Below are positions 11,906-22,369 of a DNA stretch of 64,000 nt, piece after piece. A program made the translations under genes and the position numbers. The notes under the pieces were generated by a model. It had not been told where the DNA came from, ran no database searches, and saw nothing but the letters and a program-made list of their open reading frames with translations. Within the stretch, counting starts at the first letter, position 1. Each line of letters starts with the position of its first letter. Source of the stretch: Bettongia penicillata ogilbyi (lineage: Eukaryota; Chordata; Mammalia; Diprotodontia; Potoroidae). Location: contig JAJHZJ010000014.1 in the NCBI GenBank assembly GCA_023548195.1, positions 19,465,718 through 19,529,717 of the forward strand, read 5' to 3'.

Positions 11906-13490
11906 TTTATTTATAAGGATATATAACTGAACAGGGAGAAGAGAAATATATTAAGAAATGAAAGTGATATAAAAATAAAACCATGAACAAAAGCTTTAAT
12001 CAAAAGAGACATTTAAATATATGTTTCATGTACCAACAATGCTAATTACTGGTCCAAAAACTATAACAAAATTTAAAATGTAAAAGAAAATAACATTACT
12101 TAAAGTTAGTGTGGTAATGCCACTGAATGCTTCAGTAGAATCAAATGGGGAAATTACATGTCTCACCGGAACCAGATGTTAAACAGAAATAAATGGATGC
12201 CAATTAATTATTTTTCAAAACTCAAGTTTGTTCCAGAAAAATAGAAAATATATATCATAAGAATTATTAAATAATCTCTATAGAATTTTAGGACAACAAT
12301 GGAAGCTGTTTTTATAAAAAATTAAATGAAATATGACTTCCATTTAAAAAAAATATTTACCTAGCTCCCAAAAAAAGTATTTTTAAATATTTAAATATGA
12401 TTGTATCAGGGATTTTTTTTCTTTAATTTACTGAGAAGTATGTGGCTTTTTAGGTGCATTTCCTTCCAGACTTAAATGTCTCTTTATCATCTTTACATGG
12501 AAAATGATGATTATGAAAAAAAACAATGGCACAGAGTATTAGATCTTGTATTTCATTTTAAACAGGAATTTACAGACAAATTTAGCCAATAAAAGTATCA
12601 GTTTAAAGTAAGACATAATGTGAACAGTTATTAACAGAGGTCTATCAACTGATCTATTATTAAGAGGAAATTATCTTTAAAAAAAAAAGATGACAAAGTT
12701 CTTACACTGTTTACAATGTTTGTGCAAGTTATTTATGCTCTGATGAACAATGATCATTCCTTCCATTAATCCCTCAACATAATGACTTAATATAATGAGG
12801 CCAAGGAAAACCTCAAGGGGAAAAAGTGCTGTCTCCTGGGTATAGAATAGTAGCACATTTAGATTTTGCAAGATTAAGAGAGATGTCCCAGAAGCTTTGC
12901 CAACATAAACCACTTGCCAGCAATACAGAGACAGGAAACTGCTATTACCATATGTTGGTTTACAATCTCAATTATCTGCTCTGTAATATGTTATTTCTAA
13001 AGGTGAGAGATACCAAATCTTTTTGATTATACAATAAGCATACACATCAGGACCAATCCTTTATAAATACTGACGAAACACACATAAGTTCACAAATACA
13101 GAGAAGGTTGTTTTTCTAACTCGATATATGAACGGTGGACAAACAGATGGAAATATTTCAATGAGTCACAACCAAAAATGACCAAATCAACTATATTTGT
13201 GATTAAAGTCTTCATAGCAAAAACAAACAAGAACCCAAGGAAGCATTCCTCCCTTGGGATATCCATCAGCTTGCACTCATAGGTTGAAATTTCTGAGGGA
13301 CATCTCTCAGGTATTCTGTGGGTTGTACCTTCTAAAATTATAGCCCACAAGCTCTTACCAGTGCATTTACCTTTAAAAGTCAGCTAGTAATCATAACAAG
13401 CTCAAAGCAAATAATGACACCATAGAAATCGTAGCTACAAAAAAATTCCCTTGATAAATCTGAAGTACACTCTCCTAACAGCATCAACGA
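11906..13490. other. Unassigned non-coding sequence
   Basis: A+T-rich with poly-A and poly-T runs. No exon, RNA gene or repeat family recognised. Confidence 0.4.
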
Positions 13491-13494
13491 AGAG

Positions 13495-14235
13495 TGGCCT
13501 CACACCTAGAGTACAATAATAGAAAGACACATAATTAGGGAACATATGTGGCTAAAACAAATCATTTCTCTGGCCATTCTCCAGAACTCTGATGTCCTTT
13601 TCTATATTGTGGTATGTTCATGCTTCTCTCCTTAGCTCCCCTAGCATGGCTCTCTTGGACCTGCTCCCCTTCATAACTCAATTCCCAATAGTCTCTGACT
13701 ATTGTCTTCTGCCCGAACTCATATTCCTCAGAACTGTATTTTGCCTTGACTCACTCCTACCTTCCTTCTGAGTGGGATTTCTGCTACTGTTTGAGTAGCT
13801 CCATTGCAAGATATAATAGCTGTCCCACAAAGGAGTTGAAAGGGGAGCAGAAAGAGACATTCTCTCCTCCCCTCCAAGAATGTAAGAATTATTTTCTTTT
13901 AAGGGTTGTATTCCCCTTCTATAGCTGACTCTAGGGAGGCATGGAGGAATCCTTGGCCTCACTGTGGCTAACTTTCCTCTAATTCTATCAATATTGATCA
14001 GAAGGAGGAGAAACTTCTTTGAACCTTGTAAAGGGGTAAATGAGTATGAACACTTCTTTGCACTTGGTTTCATTAACACCTCATTGTCTTTGTTGCCTAT
14101 CTCTTATTTTCTGTGATATCATAAACTGGGCTGGGAGAAAATCAATTGATCATGGGTTTCCTGATCAACTCCAACTATCTATCCCTACTCTATAAATATA
14201 AAAACCAATGAGACAGGTTCTTGGATCTATAAGTT
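13495..14235 (+). other. Possible solo LTR (weak)
   Basis: This block is less A+T rich than its surroundings. Near its right end it carries 'ctataaatataaaaacc' (about 14191), which could be an LTR TATA element, preceded by a T+C-rich segment. I could not find a mirrored terminal TG/CA pair with a duplication, nor a second copy in the window. Unique DNA is an equally good reading. The open frame on the minus strand at 13699-14079 (126 codons) has no recognisable motif. Confidence 0.2.
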
Positions 14236-14597
14236 TAATTTAGAAGAGTCTGAATATAGAAATGTAAATGTTTGTGGATGCTTGCTAAGTTCACAGTAAA
14301 AAAAAAAGTTTAACAGTCAACTTAATAGAAGTTCAATGATGAAGCATGCTACGCATTTCCAGAGACATGATGGATTCAAGATACAGAAAAATACAAACAT
14401 TTTTGTATATGTCCAAAGTAGGAATTTGTTTTATTTAACTACTCCTATTTGTTACGAGGGTTTTCTTTTTCCTTTAATTACTATTGGGGAGAGGGGTATG
14501 TAGAATGAGGAGGGCAATGAAATATATACTTGTTAATTGAAAAAAGAAAAAAATTGAAAAGACTGAAAATAAAAATAAAGCATGAATTCTGTGTGTG

Positions 14598-14603
14598 TAT
14601 ATA

Positions 14604-14645
<42 letters not shown>
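14598..14645. repeat. (TA)n microsatellite
   Basis: An almost pure TA run of about 45 bp preceded by a short GT run. Confidence 0.9.
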
Positions 14646-14648
<3 letters not shown>

Positions 14649-15235
14649 TAATGGACTGCTTTACACTATAACCATTATGACATACCTTGACATTAAAAAG
14701 GTTGTGGGAGAAGTATAAGGAGGACCAAATTGTTTTTTTATATTAAAATGTAGAAACTGGGAGGCAAATATTCAAAATATACCTGTAAAAAGTTTTCTGT
14801 ACACAAAAATTCAGGGCAAAAATCATGGATCAAAAACAGTAGTAACTGCTGTGGCCTTGGCCCTATTTTGAAATATACCTCAATATATTATTGGAAATAT
14901 ATTATTTGAAATATATATCAATACATTTTTGATCAAGGTATCCCTACTCACTTGTTTCCTTACTTTCTGACACAAATGGTCTTCAACACCACCACCCCAA
15001 CTTTATGGTATTTTTGATTCTGTTCCAAACAAATTCTTTCAAGCATAGAAGACATTCAATTCTAAAGATACAACTTTACACACATAAAGATCTTCCTAAC
15101 TACTCTCTAAGGAAGGCACCAGTCCCCTCGGTGGCTAACTGGGGAGCAATTATCATATTTAGGGTAGCAAGTTTAAAGAAACTGAGGGTTTAATTGTAGT
15201 CTTTAAAGAAGCTAAAGGCCTGAGTAGAAATCCAT
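14646..15235. other. Unassigned non-coding sequence
   Basis: Nothing recognised. It lies just upstream of a truncated L1. Confidence 0.4.
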
Positions 15236-15548
15236 TCATTTGAGAAAGATTAATTGCTCATGGGTTAGACCAAGCCAATAAAATAAAAATGACAATTTTT
15301 TCTAAGTTCATTTACTTATTCAGTGCCATACTAATCAGACTTCTAAAGAATTATTTTATAGAGTTGGAGAAAACAATAATAAAATTCTTCTGGAAAAATA
15401 AAAAACTCAATAATATCAAAGGAATCAATGAAATAATGTAAAGGAAGGAGACCTGGCAGTGCCAGATTTCAAACTATGTTACAAGGTAGTAATCATGAAA
15501 ACAATCTGGTACTGGTTAAGAAATACAGTAGTGGATCAGGTATATAAT

Positions 15549-15794
15549 GTTGTTCAGTCATTTTTTCAGCCATGTATGACTTTGTGATCTTATCTGGGAT
15601 TTTCTTGGTAAAGATACTGAAGTGGTTTACCATTTCCTTCTCCAACTCATTTTACAAATGAGGAAAGTGAGGCAAACAGGATTAAGTGACTTGCCCAGGG
15701 TCACACAGTTTCTGAAGCCAAATTTTAACTCAGAAAGATGAGTCTTCTTTACTCCAGACCAAACACTCTATCCATTATGTCACCTAGTTGCCCC
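15549..15794 (-). mobile_element. CORE-SINE inserted antisense in L1
   Basis: On the minus strand it starts 'ggggcaactaggtgacataa', continues 'gtgtgaccctgggcaagtca', then 'cctcatttgtaaaatgagtt' and 'ggagaaggaaatggtaaacc', and ends in a degenerate 'gaacaacatta'. It is nearly full length. The flanks 15538-15548 'aggtatataat' and 15795-15805 'aggcacataat' form an 11-bp target duplication with two mismatches, and the L1 text resumes after it. Confidence 0.9.
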
Positions 15795-15894
15795 AGGCAC
15801 ATAATACACACTAGTAAACAACCATAGTAATCTAGTGTTTGATAAACCCAAAGATCCAAGATTGTGGGGTGAGGAAAAAACCATTTGACAAAAA

Positions 15895-16176
15895 TTGCTG
15901 GGAAAACTGAAAAGCAATTTGAAAGAAACTAGGCATAGAACAATAGTCCATACTGTATATCAGGATAAGATCAAAATGGATGATTTAGATATAAAGGGTG
16001 ATATCATAAGCAAATTAAAAGAGCATGGGAAAATGCATTTATCAGATCTTGGGATAAGAAAAGAATGTATGTCCAAACAAGAGATAAAGAGTATCATGGG
16101 CAGCAAAATGGTTAATTTTGATTATATTAAATTTAAAAGATATTGCACAAACAAAACTAATATAGTCTCCAATTAG
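15895..16176 (+). pseudogene. L1 ORF2 C-terminal remnant (open 93 codons)
   Basis: The longest unbroken frame within the L1 at 15.2-17.2 kb. Residues such as 'IKMDDLDIKGDIISKLKEHG' and 'MVNFDYIKFKRYCTNKTN' correspond to the C-terminal part of L1 ORF2p, downstream of the reverse transcriptase, which is cysteine-rich in many L1s. It has no independent start context and ends at a stop. It is a remnant, not a gene. Confidence 0.8.
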
Positions 16177-17185
16177 GAAGAAAACAGGAAATGGGAGGGG
16201 TTGGAATTTGCAGCAAATTTCTCTGTTAAAGGCCTCATTTCTTAAATATATAGCTATCAATAGTCATATAAAAAGTGATCTAGATCATTACTGATTAAAT
16301 AAACAGAAATTAAAACAATTCTGAGATACCATCTCCTACTTATCAGATTGGATAACCTGACAGAAGAGGAAAATGACAAAAATTGGCACAGTAATGCAGT
16401 ATACTCAGAGTTCTGAAATAGTCCAACCATCCTGGGGAATAATTTGGAGCTATACCCAAAGGGCTATAAAACTGCACACCTTTTGACCCAGCTACACCAT
16501 TTCTAGGACTGCGTTCATAGAAATCAAAGAAAAGGGAAAAGGACCTATTTGTACTAGAATATTTGTAACAGCTCTTATGTGATGGCAAAGATTTGGTGAT
16601 TAAGAGAATGTCCATTGATTGGGTAATGGCTGAACAAGTTGTGCTTTACGATTGTGATGAATACTATTACAAGAAATGACAAGCTGTATGGTTTCATAAA
16701 ATCCCAAAAATACTTCTATGAACTGATACAAAGAAGAGTGAGAAGAACCAAGAGAACATCGTACACAGTAAAAGAAATATTTTAAAGATGATAAACTGTG
16801 AAAGACTTATCAACTTGATCAAGGCAATAATCCAAAACAACTTCAAAGGGCCCCTGATAAAACAATGCTATCCACTTTCAAAAAGAGAATTGACGAACTC
16901 TGAATGCATATTGAAGCATTTTTGTTTTACTTTCTTTATCTACTTATGGTATTTTTGTCTGTTTTCTTTTGCAACATGGTTAACCATACTATGTTTTGCA
17001 TGAGTTCACATGTATAATCAATATAAAATTGCTTACTTTCTCAAGGAACAGGAAGGAGTAGGGAGGAGAAAGAGAATTTGGAACTAAAATTTTAAAAAAT
17101 GAATATTTGAAATGTTTATACAGGAATGTTTATAGGAAATATTTAATGAAATGATAATAAAAATATTTAATGAAATAAATTAAAT

Positions 17186-17267
17186 AAATTGGAAAAACAC
17201 TCTTCTTGTGGAAAAAAGGAAATCATTCATTTACACAAATCATTCCACTAATATTTATTTATTACCT

Positions 17268-17303
<36 letters not shown>

Positions 17304-18390
17304 GCATCATAGAAATAAGTTATACTAAATATAGCAGTTAATCCTAACAAGAATCAAACTATATACTTTAAATTTTACAAAATTATATATATTCATACTT
17401 TCATAAAAATACTTCTTCATGTTTATAAAATGTGTTTACTATTTTTCCATTTAAAACATTAGGGGGGAAACATACACACATGACAGAATTTCTCTATACA
17501 CCTTATATACCCATCTTTACGACATTGTAGCTGGTATGCAGCGCTGATAATTAAACACATGCTAAGAATCTGAAGCCAACACAATGATGTTAGATAATTT
17601 ATTTTTTCACACAAGGGGTAATCGTTCATCCATGACCATCACAACTTCAGAACTTCTCAGACTTCTGTTTTTCCCATACGAACTTTTAAAAATATTGATC
17701 TAGATGTAAGTTAGATTTAACCATAGAATCAACAAAAATTGAAGACACATCTAAAAACCATCACAAAAAAGGGGGAAATAAAACAGTTCCCTTCCCAAAA
17801 ATTATTTGGAAATTATTCCCATTCTTTCTTTCCTGGGTGATTTTTACATCTCTTAGGGGATAAAGGGTTTTTTTAACTTCTCTTTCCCTGTGAAAGTGAA
17901 TTACCATTTTAGTAGGTTTCATAATATTTACATTTTTATTTAATATTTAGGCCTAAATTCACCATATCTAATATTTTATTACAGGCTTTTTATGAATAAA
18001 CTGTTTTGTAAATTTTTAAATACTATATATGAAATATATGAATAGTAATACTAATCATATTAATAGTAACCTCATAACACCCAATCCATCATCAATGCTT
18101 TGAGGGATTGAGGGAATTTGATAGAGAAGTATGATGTGTATCAGGATGATGGGCATCAGAGACTCCCTATGACTCAAGCCCTTAGATTTATATAAAGACT
18201 GGCGGTAAACTGAAACTATTTGAGTTATGGTGATATGACAGATAAAATTAGCAGACCAGTCAGTATGACTCCTAAGACTCAAAGAAATAGACTGGCACAA
18301 TGATACATTCCAGCCAAACTCAAAATCATAGATATGATCAGCTTGACATGGTAAAGAACAGGCCAAGTGACGCTCATTCATGTTGTGGTA
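17186..18390. other. Unassigned non-coding sequence with a TA microsatellite
   Basis: Holds a (TA)n run at 17272-17300. Sequence 18055-18390 is somewhat less A+T rich and could belong to an unrecognised repeat. No gene supported. Confidence 0.4.
17272..17300. repeat. (TA)n microsatellite
   Basis: A clean AT dinucleotide run of about 28 bp. Confidence 0.9.
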
Positions 18391-18399
18391 CCACACGAA

Positions 18400-19075
18400 G
18401 TCTGGGTGAGAGGGGAGTGGGATCCCATCTCCAGCCCCAGGGTGGTGGCAGCCACTGCAGCAGCAGCGTCCTTGGTCTAAAGACCATGGGGGAATCAAGC
18501 AGCTGATTGGAGACTCAGTTCCGAGTGGTAGTCCTGGGGTGAGGAAAAGCGCTGGTGTGGTGGAGCTGGTGGTGGCTGTGGTGAGGGAACCCTATTGGCA
18601 TTTTCAGAGCAGAAAAGAGTACTTGTGGTTGCTCACAGAGAGAGCACACACCAAGAGTTGAGGAAGCTCCTCTCCCTTGATTGTGCCACCTTGGAGGAAC
18701 TGAGAACTTACAGGCCCCTAGAGATATCTCAGAAAACAGCATCACAAAACATCTGAAGCCTAGGGTAGTATACCCTACATGTGACAAAGGACTCAAAAGT
18801 CAAATAACTGGCTGGGAAAATGCCCAAAAAAAGGGGGAAAAAAATAAGACTATAGAAGGTTACTTCCTTGGTTACATCCTTGGGTGGAAGAGTGGAAGGG
18901 TGAATAATAGAAGGGAAGATAAAGAGGAGGAAGGGGTGGATGGAGTGCATGCTGTCCTGGGATGGGAGGTAGGGAGAGATGGGAAGAAACTTTTAATTCA
19001 AATTCTTGTGGAAGCGAATATTGAGAAATGAAGAATAAATAAATTATATACATATTAAAAAGAAATAAGGTAGAT
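18400..19075 (+). mobile_element. Internally deleted L1-type element: 5' region joined to 3' end
   Basis: About 18400-18800 is a GC-rich L1 5'UTR ('ttgtgccaccttggaggaac'), ending in 'aactggctgggaaaatgccc', the same phrase that precedes ORF1 in the HAL1-like copy (45239-45259). A short ORF1 start follows (conceptual 'KNKTIEGYFLG'; compare KNKTIESYFLG at 45.27 kb). At about 18880 the text switches to the L1/HAL1 3' end ('gtgcatgctgtcctgggatg', 'gagatgggaagaaactttt', 'cttgtggaagcgaatattga') and an A-rich tail. Nearly all of ORF1, and any ORF2, is missing. No clear target duplication was found. Open frames here (18055-18498 minus, 18681-19031 plus) are by-products. Confidence 0.7.
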
Positions 19076-19465
19076 CATTATCTTTTACTAAATCACCCAG
19101 AAAGAAAGATTCCCCCAAAATTATCCTGCTCCAGTACTCCCTTTTCAAGATGCCAATAGGTGGAGTTGATGGTGGCAGCAGAAGCCAAGGCAGCTACTAA
19201 AATATTGGTAGTATCAGCCAACTCTCTCTATGCCATTGCCTCTTTCTCTCTTCCTTTCTAACTTTCTTGAGTCATTTATGCTCTCTCAGTCATCTCCTAA
19301 ATGACATGTAGCTTTACCCCAATTTATATCATTTTCTCTCCTAATAGCTTCTCTTGCAGCAGAAAAGAAAAACACTATCCCTTTAAGGTACAACCTCTAT
19401 TTAGGCTGTAAATCAAAACAGAATAATAAATTTCTGACAGAGAGCATAATGGATTACTGAAACCT
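19076..19465. other. Unassigned
   Basis: Nothing recognised between two LINE fragments. Confidence 0.4.
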
Positions 19466-19469
19466 AAAA

Positions 19470-20540
19470 AGTGAAATGGGTGACAAAAATAACGTCAATA
19501 TTTCAAATGAATTTGAAGAATTAAAATGAAATTTCAAAAAGCTAAGTTTTGATGGCACAACTCCAACCGCAGACCAACTCTGCCAAAATAGTTTGATTAA
19601 ATTCAGCATTTGTAAAACCATCCTGAAAGAATACATTGCCCACAACATTTGACAGAAAATGTAAAACATCAAAGGAACTTCGCAAAGAAGAATATCTGAT
19701 AATTATGATCTCAGTAAAAATAAAACATAGAAGGAAAAGTAAATCAAGGATTATTTTTAGGGAGAGACATCAACCACCACCATGTCAAAAATATCTTGAA
19801 AAAAATATTGAAGACTCATGAAAGGGCACTTAAAATTTACATCTAGCTGGCAGGAAGAGAAGAAAAAGTAAATAACATTGCCCAAATAAAGCCAACAAAA
19901 AGTAATGTGGGAAACAAAAATATGTTATAAATGTAGATACCCTTAGTCAGAAATTAAAAGGAAAAGTCAAAAGTTTAAGGCAATACAAGGAATCAAAGCA
20001 GTGGAAAGAACATGATAAACAATTCAACGTCAATCAACAACTTTGCTACAAAGGCTTGAGAAGCAAAAAAGCAGAGAACATCTGAAGAAAGAGGACGTGG
20101 AAAATGTTTGGTCATCAATAGGACTGCAAGAAGTACAAACAGTGGAAACTGGAACCAAGAAGAATGAAAAGGCTTGGACCTCATTAATGTAATATGATAA
20201 ATGGCGGAACAGTTATGTCAAGAGAAGTGACTAACTTCTCTGCAAAACTCAAAATTATTGCCTCAAATTCTTCATTGTGGCACAGGAATTATGAGCAAAA
20301 CACTTTCCCAGCATACACTCAGGAGCAAGTCTTACCCCACATTTATTAACAGGAGGCATTACATACCTCTTAACAAAGGATAATCCACACCAATGATCCC
20401 TCCAAATACGGAATAAAGTATATTTGTGTATTTTTTACAAGAGAGTCATAGTTTATATGACCAAAAAACCCTACAAACACAATAAAACAATAAATTGGCT
20501 GAGTATGCCAAAAACATCCAAGGATGACAAGAGAACCTTA
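19470..20540 (+). mobile_element. Old non-LTR LINE, possibly R4/Dong-like (copy 1)
   Basis: Conceptual translation of about 20390-20440 gives 'NDPSKYGIKYICVF', resembling the 'DPxxYRPITCLPTxYK' block in the reverse transcriptase of R4/Dong-type LINEs. Upstream pieces such as 'NNVNISNEFEE' and 'NQQLCYKGLRSKKAENI' fit the segment before that RT domain. A second diverged copy lies at about 50660-51340; the best shared stretch is 19938-20070 against 51210-51330. All frames are broken by stops. Clade assignment is inference from memory; that it is a dispersed repeat is seen directly. Confidence 0.5.
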
Positions 20541-21102
20541 TTAGTCAGCTGATCAATATTTATTAAGTACCTACTGGGGGTCAGGCATTGTGCAAAGTCC
20601 TAGAGATACAAAGAAAGGAAAAAGATAAACCCTGCTCTCAAAGAGCTTAGTTCAATGGGCAAGACAACATGCAAGCAATTACGTGCAAAGGAGTTATATA
20701 CAGAATAAATTGGAGGAAATAAAGAGATGGAAGACCCTAGAATAATGGGCAATTGGAAAAGGCTTTCTATATGAAGTAAGATTTTAACTGGGAGAACGAA
20801 ATCCAGGGAAGTCCAGAAGGAGGAAAAGAGTTCCTGGTGACAGCCAGGGAAAATGACCCGAGTCAGGAAGTGAAGTATCCATGTTTGAGGAACTGCAAGA
20901 AGACCAGTGTTACTAAATCAAATAGTTGGAGAGAGGATGAGAGAATATATAGGAAGATGGGAAGAGAAGTGCAAATTTTGAAAGGCTTTGAACACTAAAC
21001 AGGATTTTATATTTGATCCTGGAGATGATAAGAAGACGTTGGAATTTATTGACTAGGAAGATGACATGGTTAGACCTGCACATCAGGAAGATCACATTAC
21101 CA

Positions 21103-21342
21103 TTACTGGAGAATGTACTGGAGTAGGAAGAGTTTTAAGACAGAGAAACCAAACAGCAGGCTATTGCAATAGTGCAGGTGAGAGGTTATGAGAGTCTGCA
21201 CCAAGGTTGTAGCTGTGTCAGGGGAGAAAAGGGGAAATATATGAAAGATATTACAAAGGTAAAATTGACAGGACTTGGCAGTTAAATTGATATAAAGGAT
21301 GAAAAAGAGTGAAGAAAGGAGGATATGATGCCAATGTTGCAC
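21103..21342 (-). pseudogene. CR1/L2-type RT C-terminal remnant
   Basis: A 79-codon open frame in the antisense LINE. The segment 'VQTLITSHLHYCNSLLFGF' matches the conserved 'LVxSRLDYCNSLLxGLP' block downstream of the polymerase motifs in CR1/L2 LINEs. Flanking sequence continues the element in other frames, so it is an inactive fragment. Confidence 0.65.
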
Positions 21343-21573
21343 ATCTGGATGACTGGGAGAATTCTGGTGATGCTGTTTGGAGTTGCTGGAAACCCCAAAA
21401 TGTCAGGGTATGGAGCTATGTCCACATGGAAAGAAATGACACACTCAAACTTTCTTCCAGTCAAAATGGGGGCTATATAGTCAATACAGAGAGATCTAGA
21501 TTCCTAGTGAATCTGCAACTTAAAGGGGGTGAGACTGATAACTTATATACAAAAAAGGGGCAGTGGATGAGAT

Positions 21574-22369
21574 CATGTCATCATTTCTCGGATGTCATGG
21601 TCTTCTTTGAAAACGAAGGATGAGGGGGATGGAGCCAAGGTGGTAGAGTAGAAAGACACACATACACTAGCTCTTCCCCCACAGCCCATAAAATATCTGT
21701 GAAGAAAACAAAGGAGAAACACAACCTGTGAATAGACCAAGCTGTCTGAGTGGGGACCCAGCTAGCTGGATAACCCAGCTCATCCTCTCCCTTCTGTCTC
21801 CCTCTCCTCTTCCTTTGGGGTTTACTGGCTTGATATCCTCCTTTCCTTCTCTCCTTCCTTCTTTCCTTCCTCCTGTCCTTCCTTCCTACCATGTTGTTCT
21901 CAAAATCTTATACCCAGTACACTCTGAAGCTCATAGGTTGAACAATAATTCCCTGCCCAAGCTCCATTTAATGGCTGGCTTAGAGTCACTATCAATAATA
22001 ACAGTTTCCCTTTCTCTTTTCCCTTTCCCTTTCCCTTTCCAGTTTGATTTAGTAATTTTGGTTCATTAAAACAGCCATTCCCTGACTACTTCTTGAAGAG
22101 GCCTATTCACTCAATGGATGTTTCCTCCCTCTGAATGACTGGTAAAAGGGCCTAAACAAAAAGGCAAAGGTCTCCCACTGCATCCTGGGCCATCTCCAGC
22201 TATCCTGATGAATGTTTGGTCACCAGATCCAGATGGCTTAGAAAGAGAAAGCAAGGCTGGTGACCCTACACAGCCCTCCTTCACTCAAAACAAAATCAAG
22301 CTCAAGCCATGTCATTATTTCTCTGATGTCATGGTCTTCTTCAAAACCAAAGGATGAACACAACACAAG
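21574..22369 (+). mobile_element. RTE-tailed composite element, copy A (5'-truncated)
   Basis: Order: about 50 bp of the tail unit (21574-21623, 'gatgtcatggtcttctttga'), an L1 scrap (21624-21718), a central block starting 'ctgtgaatagaccaagctgt' with a short TTCC tract (about 21840-21890) and 'ttgatttagtaattttggtt' (about 22045), then a complete tail unit (22204-22369). The same order occurs in copy B at 54171-55252. The tail resembles the 3' end of the RTE LINE at 42970-43020. The first unit is cut at its 5' side, as expected for target-primed reverse transcription. Confidence 0.65.
21624..21718 (+). mobile_element. L1/HAL1 5'-end scrap
   Basis: 'gggatggagccaaggtggta' with 'gagtagaaagacacacatac' and 'cagcccataaaatatctgtg' parallels the first about 90 bp of the HAL1-like copy at 44586 ('aggagccaagatggcggag', 'gagtagaaagactcacgtat'). 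Only the 5' end is present, and it interrupts the composite element between its first unit and central block. Confidence 0.75.

Larger units (their letters stand above)
15240..17185 (+). mobile_element. L1, 5'-truncated: ORF2 C-terminal half and 3'UTR
   Basis: About 1.7 kb of L1 interrupted by a SINE at 15549-15794. Translation of the start gives pieces such as 'LDQANKIKMTIFSKFIYLFS' and 'IIKFFWKNKKLNNIKGI'. After the SINE the ORF2 C-terminal tract follows (conceptual 'DYIKFKRYCTNKTN'), then 'ctctgttaaaggcctcattt', 'gaataatttggagctatacc', 'cccaaagggctataaaactg', the 3'UTR and the final 'ggaggagaaagagaatttgg'. Stops and frameshifts are frequent. The A-rich end runs into degenerate repeats of 'gaaatatttaatgaaat'. 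Confidence 0.88.

Noticed and set aside
13699..14079. 126-codon minus-strand frame
   Set aside because: No recognisable domain and no coding bias; kept only as part of a weak LTR candidate.
14598..14645. Regularly spaced repeats as a CRISPR-like array
   Set aside because: The short tandem arrays here and elsewhere (TA, CA, TG, TTCC) are microsatellites without spacers; the genome is a vertebrate's.
18055..18498. 147-codon minus-strand frame
   Set aside because: It crosses from unassigned sequence into an L1 5'UTR on the opposite strand, with no motif and no splice or promoter context.
21309..21623. 104-codon frame across the LTR-like repeat
   Set aside because: It runs through the junction of two mobile elements of different age, so it cannot be an inherited protein.
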